Source: Pseudorhodobacter turbinis (lineage in GTDB: Bacteria; Pseudomonadota; Alphaproteobacteria; Rhodobacterales; Rhodobacteraceae). From it: a stretch of DNA of 64,000 nt. Positions 43,656 through 51,327 of this stretch are shown here, one piece after another. The stretch lies in the NCBI RefSeq assembly GCF_005234135.1, contig NZ_CP039964.1:1679001-1743000 (forward strand). The letters run 5' to 3'. A program made the position numbers and the translations under genes. Below the pieces are notes generated by a model. That model did not search any database. It was not told the origin of the DNA and saw only the letters and a program-made list of their open reading frames with translations. Positions within the stretch are counted from its first letter, which is position 1. Every line of letters begins with the position of its first letter.

Positions 43656-44149
43656 GATAAACCGTCGATCCCGCAGATGCGCCCCAACAAACGGGCATAC
43701 GCGGCAAAGCCTTTCGCCTGATGCCCCAGCAAATCGCGGGGCATCCGTGTATCTCTGGCCGCCAGAGCAAAAGCGGCGGCTGACGTTTGCAACAGCCCGA
43801 CAAGCAAAGCGTGCGCCGGATGTTCGGGGGCAATCCGCCGCACGTTGAAATAGGCGTCAAAATCCTCGACCTCGGAGACTTGTGCAGGGATGCCAACAGA
43901 GCCAACCGGCACGGCCTTATACGGTTTACCCGTGGCAAGGCCCTGCAGGATTTCGGCAATACCCGCAGCAGGGTCCTGGCTTTGCAGGACTGTCAGGAAA
44001 CGGGTCACGGCATCCCGCATGGCCACTCGGTCCTCGGGGGTAAGCGTAATTTCAGTGGGAAGGTTTGTCGGCAACAGAAGATGCAAAGCGCCGCTGCCTT
44101 GGTCGGCCGCGATGCTGTCTTCGGCCGCTATTGCCTGAACGACGGTCAT
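43652..44149 (-). CDS. Unrecognised protein in the biosynthetic operon (165 aa)
   Basis: A 165-residue soluble protein with no signal peptide, membrane segment or motif I recognise. The N-terminal third is acidic, followed by helical stretches (RDAVTRFLTVLQSQDP, ALLVGLLQTSAAAFALAA) and a short Gly-rich link. It overlaps MbtH upstream and the 185-residue protein downstream by 4 bases each, a position that argues for a role in making the peptide. Function unknown. It could form a complex with the downstream protein. Confidence 0.72.
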   Translation of the reverse strand: MTVVQAIAAEDSIAADQGSGALHLLLPTNLPTEITLTPEDRVAMRDAVTRFLTVLQSQDPAAGIAEILQGLATGKPYKAVPVGSVGIPAQVSEVEDFDAYFNVRRIAPEHPAHALLVGLLQTSAAAFALAARDTRMPRDLLGHQAKGFAAYARLLGRICGIDGLS

Positions 44150-44364
44150 TTGCCTGCACCTTTTACAGGGCGCATATCGGTCCAGACCTGTTCGATATGT
44201 GCAAGGCAGGCCTCACGAGGGCCGCGATAGCCCTCTTCGCGCCATCCCCATGGCAGCGGGCGAAAGCTTGGCCAAATCGAATGGCGGCCGTCCTCGCTTA
44301 TGACAACGGCATGTTCGGATTCAACTTTATCGTTCATGTCTGATTTTGCCTTTGGATGGGTCAC
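44146..44364 (-). CDS. MbtH-like protein, NRPS adenylation partner
   Basis: A 72-residue MbtH-family chaperone that binds and activates A domains. The family signature is complete: SIWPSFRPLPWGW, then GPREACLAHIEQVW and TDMRP. I use the GTG at 44364, which overlaps the aminotransferase stop by 4 bases, as the other genes here do; an ATG at 44337 (MNDKVESEH) would give 63 residues, closer to the family's usual N-terminus. It likely serves several of the A domains in the two arms, all of which lack a fused MbtH. Confidence 0.95.
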   Translation of the reverse strand: MTHPKAKSDMNDKVESEHAVVISEDGRHSIWPSFRPLPWGWREEGYRGPREACLAHIEQVWTDMRPVKGAGK

Positions 44365-45782
44365 AGCACACCGGCCCCTTCAAGGCGGTCGATGCTTTGG
44401 ATGAAGGTCGTGGTAATGAAATCCAGATCCTCGGGGTCATGCGCGGTCGAGAGGAACCCGCCCTTGTCACCCGGGCGCATATGAAGACCGCCAGCCAATG
44501 CCATCAGCGATAGCAACGGGCTGGCACCCCCTGTCATGGTGAAAAATGATCCGAAATGCGTAAAGCGTGCCGACAGGCCGCGTTGCTCAAGCCCCGCATT
44601 AAGGCGCTCTACCAACCCGCGCGTCGTCTGGTTCAACCCTTGCTGGAGCATGGGCCCCTCACCCTGCAACCGTTTGGCCACAGCCAGTGCCGCAGTCAGC
44701 GCAAGCGGGTGGCGACAATAGGTGCCGGCAAAGAGGGTGGTGGGAACCTGCGGGGTGCTGTCATCGCCAAACTGCCATTGCCCGCCGTCGATCCGGTCCA
44801 TGAAACGCGGTGATCCGGCAATCAGTGACAAGGGCAGGCCGCCGCCCGCGATCTTGCCATAGGTCGCAAGATCGGCCCTGACACCGAAATATTCCTGTGC
44901 GCCGCCCTGTGCCACGCGAAACCCTGATATCATCTCATCAAAGATCAACGCCGTGCCGGTCTGGTCGCAAACCCCGCGCAAGCCGAGCAGGAACTCGCGC
45001 GGTTGCAGATCAGGTACGCGGCTTTGCACCGGCTCGACCAGAACAGCCGCGAGTGATTTACCTGCCCGCCGCAGGATCTCCAGCGCATGGGGGTTGCCGT
45101 ATTCCAGCATAATAATGTCACGCGCCTGCGTTCTTGGAATGCCCGCAAACGCCGGCGTGGCACCCGTCAACATCATCCGTTGCAAGAGCGGTTTTAGCAT
45201 GGCTAACGGCCCACTTTGTGCCCGTGCCAATGCTCCGCGCCGGACATATTCCAGCCGTTGCGACTTGAACAAAGCCGTGTCGGAATGCCCGTGATAGGAA
45301 TTGGTGAACACCGCGATTTTGCGCCGCCCTGTGGCCGCACGCGCAATGCGGATGGCCGTCATCACCGCCTCGGTGCCGGTGGTGGAAAAGGCAACGCGCT
45401 CATGCCCTGTCAGCGCGGCAAACCGCTCGGCTGCCTCACCCGCGATTTCGGATTGCGGGCCGATCTGGATGCCTGCTTGCAACCGCTGTTCCAGCGCCTC
45501 GCGGACAAATGCAGGGTTATGCCCGAACAGATTGCAGCCCAGCCCCATCAGAATATCGACATAGCGGTTGCCGTCGATATCCCACAGCGCGCTGCCCTCG
45601 GAGCGGTCCGAGACAATCGGGTAATAGGCCTCTTTTAGGGCAGGGGAAAAGGGCATCGACAAGGCCGTTTTGTCGGCCAGATGGGGGCGGCTGTTTTGCG
45701 CCATCGCCTTGGAGGCGGGGGTGCGCGCGCAAAAAGAGGCGATAACCTCGGCGGTCAGATCGGTGTGGTTCGGAGCGTTCAT
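44361..45782 (-). CDS. PLP-dependent class III aminotransferase (GSA/AMT-type), likely beta-amination of a PKS intermediate
   Basis: 473 residues of the fold-type I, class III aminotransferase family. TGTEAVMTAIRIARAATG and NSYHGHSD form the cofactor site. FDEMISGFR holds the Asp that contacts PLP, and YGKIAGGGLPLS holds the PLP lysine. In mycosubtilin, microginin, microcystin and puwainaphycin assembly lines the same family occurs as a domain fused to the PKS and places an amino group at the beta-carbon of a carrier-bound 3-ketoacyl chain. Here it is a free protein. The first PKS of the rightward arm has a KR with a ruined cofactor site, which would leave the ketone this enzyme needs. A role in heme synthesis (HemL) is unlikely given the operon. 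It overlaps both neighbours by 4 bases. Confidence 0.9.
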   Translation of the reverse strand: MNAPNHTDLTAEVIASFCARTPASKAMAQNSRPHLADKTALSMPFSPALKEAYYPIVSDRSEGSALWDIDGNRYVDILMGLGCNLFGHNPAFVREALEQRLQAGIQIGPQSEIAGEAAERFAALTGHERVAFSTTGTEAVMTAIRIARAATGRRKIAVFTNSYHGHSDTALFKSQRLEYVRRGALARAQSGPLAMLKPLLQRMMLTGATPAFAGIPRTQARDIIMLEYGNPHALEILRRAGKSLAAVLVEPVQSRVPDLQPREFLLGLRGVCDQTGTALIFDEMISGFRVAQGGAQEYFGVRADLATYGKIAGGGLPLSLIAGSPRFMDRIDGGQWQFGDDSTPQVPTTLFAGTYCRHPLALTAALAVAKRLQGEGPMLQQGLNQTTRGLVERLNAGLEQRGLSARFTHFGSFFTMTGGASPLLSLMALAGGLHMRPGDKGGFLSTAHDPEDLDFITTTFIQSIDRLEGAGVL

Positions 45783-46645
45783 TCTGCGGCCGCCAGATCA
45801 AGGGCGTCATCGCGCCGCTGACAGATAAAATAGGCCGCCGTGTTTTCGCCCACCTCTTTCGCGCCGGTTATGGTTTCAACACGGGCGTCAAAGCCGCAGC
45901 CCTTCAGGCAATGCAAAACCGCATCCAGATCATGGCCATAGACGGCATAATCGGCCCCGCGATGATCCCAATCGGGGTGATCGATGCCGAATTTTGCAAG
46001 CGCGGCCAGCTTGAACCGGCGCAGGAACGGACGGTTGAGCAACAACCGCAAAAGCGCGGTGCCGTGTTTTTTGGCGTGATCCGGGCGGCGGTACATATCA
46101 ACGCGAAACGCGCCGCTTGCGCTGGTGGCATCATAGCGGGGCGTGATCATCCACGCATAGTCAGCGGCGATTTCACCCGCCGCAGGGCGGTTGACCCAAT
46201 GGCGGACCATCTGTGCGTGGTGGTTGATATCAAAGACGAAAATTCCGCCCTCTTTCAACGAGTTATGCACGGATTTGAAAACCTGCGACAGCTCGTCAAT
46301 GTTTCGCATGTGGTTCAACGAGGCGCTGGCACAGACCACACCATCGACCTGTTCCGGCAGCTCAAAATCGCGCGCATCGCCTTGCATCAAGGTGGCGACA
46401 GGTGCGTTTTCCTTGGCGTAGTTCAGCATTTCTGCCGAGATATCGAGGCCAGTGACCTGAAACCCGCGCCCATAGATCGGGATCAGCATCTGCCCCGTGC
46501 CACAGCACAAATCAAGCACACGCCCGCCCACGGGCAGATGCCCAAGGATCATCCGGTCCAGTGCCTCAAGTTTGCTTTTGCAATAGTCGGGGCCAAGCGT
46601 GCGGTCATAAAGCCAAGCCCAGTCGTCATAATCTGCCTTGGTCAT
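45779..46645 (-). CDS. SAM-dependent methyltransferase (class I)
   Basis: 288 residues with a Rossmann methyltransferase core: motif I VLDLCCGTG (about 45), post-I Asp in VTGLDISAEML, motif II region MQGDARDFELPE, then DGVVCASASLNHM. The C-terminal 130 residues (YAWMITPRYDATSASG and onward) form the substrate lid. Sequence does not distinguish O- from N-methylation. In the operon it lies between the terminal NRPS and the aminotransferase, so a hydroxyl or amino group of the acyl chain or peptide is the likely target. It overlaps both neighbours by 4 bases. Confidence 0.9.
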   Translation of the reverse strand: MTKADYDDWAWLYDRTLGPDYCKSKLEALDRMILGHLPVGGRVLDLCCGTGQMLIPIYGRGFQVTGLDISAEMLNYAKENAPVATLMQGDARDFELPEQVDGVVCASASLNHMRNIDELSQVFKSVHNSLKEGGIFVFDINHHAQMVRHWVNRPAAGEIAADYAWMITPRYDATSASGAFRVDMYRRPDHAKKHGTALLRLLLNRPFLRRFKLAALAKFGIDHPDWDHRGADYAVYGHDLDAVLHCLKGCGFDARVETITGAKEVGENTAAYFICQRRDDALDLAAAE

Positions 46646-49600
46646 TGTGATCTCTCCTGCAAAATGGGGTCTGGGGGCGTGTCGGCCTGCAAAATGGCGC
46701 GCAGGTAAAGGTGCAGCAGTTCGGGTGAAATCGCAGGCTCGGGCAGAACCGGATCAAGCACCGCGCGCGTGGCGGTGCAGGCATAGGGCCAACGGTCGCC
46801 GGTAAACCCTTGTGCGCCCCCCATTGCGGCAATGGGATAAAGCGGATGATCGGGCTCATTGCGGGCGATACCCGCCAGATGTGCTTGCCAGTCTTGGGGG
46901 GGAATGCGTTTGACCGGATGGCCCAGGCCTGCGCAGGCCGCAAACAGCAGCTCGGAGGAGACCGGCGCGGAATGAGACAGGTGATATGTCGCGCCACCCC
47001 TTTGCGCGGCATTGGCCAGATGCAGGATCGCGCGGGCGACATGATCAACGGGCAAAAGATTGATCAGCGCCTTGCCCCCAGGGGCGACCCCCGAGGCAAG
47101 ATAGCCACGCATCTGCCGTGTCAGCATGTCACTGGCGTTGAAAGCCCCCGTTTCGCTATGCCCCGCGACCGAACCCAGACGGTAAATCGCAACGGGCAGC
47201 CCCCTTGCGCCTGCCTGCATCACCAACTGCTCGGCAACCCATTTGCTTTGGTTATAGCCGCCCTCGGGCGCGCCTAACGTGCTTGCGGCGATGGCCTCAT
47301 CCACCGGCTTGGGGCCAATGCACAGGGCGCTTAGGGTCGAGATATGATGAAACGGCGCATTCAAGCGGCAGGCAAGGCGCAGCATCTCGCGGGTGCCGCA
47401 AACATTCGTGGCCCGCAGGGCGCGATAGGGGCGCATGTGATGCACCTCTGCCCCGCAGTGGAGGATGGCACAGGGCGGCATTCCGTCCAAGGCAGCTTGA
47501 TCCATCCCGAGATCCGCTTGGGACAGGTCCCCGCGCAACGGGATAATGCGGCTGACATAGCCCGCCACAAGAATCCCATGTGCCTTCAGCGCCTTTTCGA
47601 TGGCCCGAACATCGCCCGACCGATGCAAACAGATCACATGGCGGTTCGGATCCTCCAACAGGGCGGCCAAAAGATGGGCACCAACAAAACCCGTGGCGCC
47701 CGTCAGGATCACACAATTCGGAAGGCCCGCAGGCATCGCCATGTTTTGTGCTGGCCGGATCGTGGCATCCAGCGTCAGATCTTGTTCCCAAGGGCAAAGC
47801 ACGGCTTCATCGCCTTCGGTGCCCTCAACCCTGCGAGCCAATGCGGAAATGGTCGACCCCGCAAACAGATCAGCGGCGCGCAGGGCGATGCCCAAATGTT
47901 GCTCTATCTGTGCCAGCAGGCGCGTGGCCATGATCGACGTGCCGCCCAGATCAAAGAAATCCGCCTCGGCGGCGGGGCTGTCAATCTTCAGCAGTTCCGC
48001 AAAAATGCGGGCCAGCGCGATTTCCGTTGCCGTGGCGGGCGCACGACCCTTGTGGGCGGTGACTTTGGGTTCGGGCAGCGCATCAGCGTTCAGCTTGCCG
48101 TTCGCGGTCAAGGGCAAGTGATCCAGCCAGACAATAGCATCCGGCACCATGTAGCGCGGCAGCAAACGGCCAAGATGCGCCCGCAGATTCCCCTCATCGG
48201 CGGCGTCAAGCTTTGGCACCAGATAGGCCACCAGCCACATATCGCCCAACGGCCCGACGCGGGGCAAGACGACTGCGGTTTCAACGGATGGATACGCGAT
48301 GCAATGGCGCGCGATCTCATCCGGTTCTATCCGGTAGCCGCGGATCTTGACCTGATCATCCAACCGCCCAAAAATGCGAATGCGCCCGTCGGCCAGACGC
48401 ACCGCACGGTCGCCCGAACGGTACAGCCGCCCGCCTTTGGAAAACGGATTGGGCACAAAGGCCGCCGCCGTCTTGCCCGGTTGCCCCCGATAGCCGCGCG
48501 CCAGTCCGATGCCGCCGATACACAGCTCACCCGCGCAGCCGACCGGCAAATTCCGCAAGGCAGCGTCGAGCACATAAAGCTGCTTGTTTGCCGGCGCGCT
48601 TAACGTCGGCTCAAGGGGGTGGCCATTGCCGCAAGCCACCATAGAGGCATTCACCGTGCATTCCGTTGGCCCGTAAGCATTGATGAACAGGCGGTTCTGG
48701 GCCCAGCGCCGGATCAGCTCTGGCGTAGGGGCCTCACCCCCGACCAGCACCATGCGCAGATCGGGCAGGTCGTCGGGCGGCAACGCAGATAGGGCAGAGG
48801 GGGCGATGGTCAGATGGGTGGCCTTTCGGTCACGCAGGATCTTTGCCATCCGTGCGCCGGGCAATGCATCCTCGGCGGGGGTCAGGATCAACCTTGCGCC
48901 GGTGCCTATGCCCATCACCAGATCGGGGATCGAGGCATCAAAAGAAAAGCTGAAAAACGCAAAGACACGGTCACCCGTGCGCACATCACATTTGCGGATT
49001 TTGTCGCGGGTCAAGTTGACTAAGCCCGCATGCGGCACCTCGACACCTTTCGGCAGGCCGGTAGAGCCCGAGGTGTAGATCACATAGGCCAGATCGTCGG
49101 GGTCCGAATTGGGGGCGGGGTTGTCGGTTGGCCCGCTTGGCCAGCCGCGATCCAGATCCCAGCGGGTGACACCATCGGGCAGGCTGTGATGGCTTTGGCT
49201 GAGTACCAATTTCGCACCGGCATCCGCCAGCATATAGTGCAGGCGGTCGGCAGGATAGGCAGGGTCCAGCGGCAAATAAGCACCGCCCGATTTCAAGACG
49301 GCAAGCCAGCAGGCCACCATATCAACGCCACGGTCCTGCATAATCCCGACCACAGTATCCGGCCCAACCCCTGCATCGCGCAGCGCATGGGCCAAGGTAT
49401 TGGCGCGGCGGTTGAGCTCGGCGTAGGTCAGGCTGTGCAGGGTATCATTCGTGACGTATTCCACGGCCACCGCATCCGGCGTTGCCTTTGCGAAATGTTC
49501 AAACAGCGCGGGAAAGCGTTCGGTCGGGTCCAGCGGCACGTCGGTGTCGTTCCAGCCCTGAATTTTCAGATTGTCGTCAACGTCCAACATGCCCAACCGA

Positions 49601-51141
49601 GCGATCGGCATGTCGGGCGCTTTGACGATGTTCGCCAGCAAGGTCAGATAATGGCGACCGATCTGTGCGATGGTTTCAGGGGCAAAAAGAGCCGTGGCAT
49701 ATTCAATATGCCCGCCAAGGCCATCTGTTCCCCCTGCAACCAGATCAAGCGACAGGTCATGGCGGGCAAAGGCCGCGCTGCGTGGCAAACGGTGCAAGGT
49801 AAGGCCGGGTAATGCTAAGCTGTTGCGCGGGGCGCGGTCCAGTTGGAATTTAAGCTGGAACAGCGGGCTTGCCCCCGGATCACGGGTGGCCTGAAAGGTT
49901 TTCGCCAATGCCTCGAACGGGGTATCCTGATGATCGATAACTTTGATCAACCTTTGGTGCATTTCGCCCAGATAATCCGAAAACGGCGCGACGGGGCTGA
50001 TATGGCTGCGGACCGGCAACGGATTTACAAAGAGGCCGACCAACGGCTCTGTCTCGGGGCGGCTGCGGTTGGCAGAAGGTGTGCCAAGGATCAGATCAAC
50101 CTCACCGGTGTAGCGGTGGATCAGAACCTTGAAGGCCGACAACAACAATGTGTGCAGCGTGACGCCTTGCAGGGCGGCCAGCGACCGCAGATCCGCATCC
50201 AGCCTTGGCGCAAACGCCAGCGGGTGCAGCGCGCCACTGTGGTTTTGCAGGGCGGGGCGCGGGTAATCGACGGGCAGCCGCGTGACCGGCAACTCTTTGC
50301 CCAAGTGATCGTTCCAGAACGCCATACGACGCGCTTGCCTGTCGCGCTGCTCGTCAGAGTTCTGCCACGCGGCCACATCGCCGAATTGCACCGGCAAGGC
50401 CCGCAGGCCCGCGGGTGCGCCCAGAACCGCCTCGGTATAAAGCGCCGCAAATTCTGCCATCAAAATTTCAACCGACCCGCCATCCGCCGCAATGTGGTGA
50501 AGCGTAAACAACAGCAAAAAGCGATCGTCAGCGCGCCGCAGGATGCACAGCCTCAGCGGCGGCTCTATGGCCAGATCAAAGGGGCGGGTGGCCTCTTTTT
50601 CGATCAGCGCATCGATGTCGGATCGCGCCGTGCCAAGGACATCAAGCAAAGACACAGGGGCGGTGCTATCCGTGGCGATATGCTGAACCGGGATGCCCTC
50701 ATGTTCCGCAATGCGCATCCGCAAGACGGAATGCCGCCCCATGACCCCGGACAAGGCCGATTTTAGCGCATCGATATCCAGCTGCCCCTCGGCCTCAAGG
50801 GCGAAGGGGATGTGATGGGCGGCCTGCGGGGTCATGCGCCCCGCAACCCATAGCTGCATCTGGGCATCGCTTAGGGGTGGGCCGGCCGCATGAAGGGCCG
50901 GAATCGGCGCTGCATCTTGTCGGGCGGTCAGGAATGCGATGATTTCAGGCTTGCGGTCGCGGATCTCTGCGCCAAGCGGTCCCGTCAATACCGCGCGCGG
51001 GCCGGTGCAGCGCAGGTTGCCGCCCGTAACCGAAACCCGAACCCCACCTTGATAGAGACGCGCCAGCAGATCCTCGGTGCCGGATTGCGCCAAGACAGCG
51101 ACACCCAAAGCCCCATCTTCCATGGCCAAGCCGCTGTTCAT
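46642..51141 (-). CDS. Terminal NRPS, docking domain-C-A-T-reductase (R/TD)
   Basis: 1499 residues. An N-terminal TubC-like docking domain (about 18-68: LLARLYQGGVRVSVTGGN then LRCTGP) should receive the chain from another subunit. Next come C (85-520, HHIAADGGS), A (540-1040, YTSGSTGLPKG, A10 Lys in NGKLNADAL), T (1060-1130, FFDLGGTSIMATR) and a thioester reductase domain (1140-1490) with GATGFVG and the catalytic YNQSK, which releases the peptide as aldehyde or alcohol. The hand-read A code D-A-P-T-L-G-A-V-N matches no code I know; the A..T..AV pattern hints at a hydrophobic or aromatic residue. I prefer the ATG at 51141 (GGGGGA before it) over a GTG at 51162. It is first in its operon though last in the assembly order. 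Confidence 0.94.
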   Translation of the reverse strand: MNSGLAMEDGALGVAVLAQSGTEDLLARLYQGGVRVSVTGGNLRCTGPRAVLTGPLGAEIRDRKPEIIAFLTARQDAAPIPALHAAGPPLSDAQMQLWVAGRMTPQAAHHIPFALEAEGQLDIDALKSALSGVMGRHSVLRMRIAEHEGIPVQHIATDSTAPVSLLDVLGTARSDIDALIEKEATRPFDLAIEPPLRLCILRRADDRFLLLFTLHHIAADGGSVEILMAEFAALYTEAVLGAPAGLRALPVQFGDVAAWQNSDEQRDRQARRMAFWNDHLGKELPVTRLPVDYPRPALQNHSGALHPLAFAPRLDADLRSLAALQGVTLHTLLLSAFKVLIHRYTGEVDLILGTPSANRSRPETEPLVGLFVNPLPVRSHISPVAPFSDYLGEMHQRLIKVIDHQDTPFEALAKTFQATRDPGASPLFQLKFQLDRAPRNSLALPGLTLHRLPRSAAFARHDLSLDLVAGGTDGLGGHIEYATALFAPETIAQIGRHYLTLLANIVKAPDMPIARLGMLDVDDNLKIQGWNDTDVPLDPTERFPALFEHFAKATPDAVAVEYVTNDTLHSLTYAELNRRANTLAHALRDAGVGPDTVVGIMQDRGVDMVACWLAVLKSGGAYLPLDPAYPADRLHYMLADAGAKLVLSQSHHSLPDGVTRWDLDRGWPSGPTDNPAPNSDPDDLAYVIYTSGSTGLPKGVEVPHAGLVNLTRDKIRKCDVRTGDRVFAFFSFSFDASIPDLVMGIGTGARLILTPAEDALPGARMAKILRDRKATHLTIAPSALSALPPDDLPDLRMVLVGGEAPTPELIRRWAQNRLFINAYGPTECTVNASMVACGNGHPLEPTLSAPANKQLYVLDAALRNLPVGCAGELCIGGIGLARGYRGQPGKTAAAFVPNPFSKGGRLYRSGDRAVRLADGRIRIFGRLDDQVKIRGYRIEPDEIARHCIAYPSVETAVVLPRVGPLGDMWLVAYLVPKLDAADEGNLRAHLGRLLPRYMVPDAIVWLDHLPLTANGKLNADALPEPKVTAHKGRAPATATEIALARIFAELLKIDSPAAEADFFDLGGTSIMATRLLAQIEQHLGIALRAADLFAGSTISALARRVEGTEGDEAVLCPWEQDLTLDATIRPAQNMAMPAGLPNCVILTGATGFVGAHLLAALLEDPNRHVICLHRSGDVRAIEKALKAHGILVAGYVSRIIPLRGDLSQADLGMDQAALDGMPPCAILHCGAEVHHMRPYRALRATNVCGTREMLRLACRLNAPFHHISTLSALCIGPKPVDEAIAASTLGAPEGGYNQSKWVAEQLVMQAGARGLPVAIYRLGSVAGHSETGAFNASDMLTRQMRGYLASGVAPGGKALINLLPVDHVARAILHLANAAQRGGATYHLSHSAPVSSELLFAACAGLGHPVKRIPPQDWQAHLAGIARNEPDHPLYPIAAMGGAQGFTGDRWPYACTATRAVLDPVLPEPAISPELLHLYLRAILQADTPPDPILQERSQ

Positions 51142-51215
51142 GTTTCCCCCGCAAATATTCACAATGGCGGGTGAAAGCTGGGGTTATCAATTGCCTGGCT
51201 TCCCGATTTGAATAG

Positions 51216-51249
51216 TTGACTAAAATACTTTGCCTTTGTATGCAAGGCA
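51216..51249 (+). promoter_or_regulatory. Candidate promoter with overlapping palindromic operator between the two arms
   Basis: Between the divergent start codons (51141 and 51328) TTGACT at 51216-51221 and TATGCA at 51239-51244, 17 bases apart, could be the -35 and -10 of the rightward arm. An inverted repeat TGCCTT-N7-AAGGCA (51231-51249) covers the -10, a good place for a repressor. No regulator gene is in the window. The opposite-direction promoter is less clear. Confidence 0.45.
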
Positions 51250-51327
51250 GAAATTAACGGGTTCCAGCCGCCGCCAAGCCCATCGCAGCAGACATCTATG
51301 TCTCCCATCGTGGTTCTAGGCGGAACA

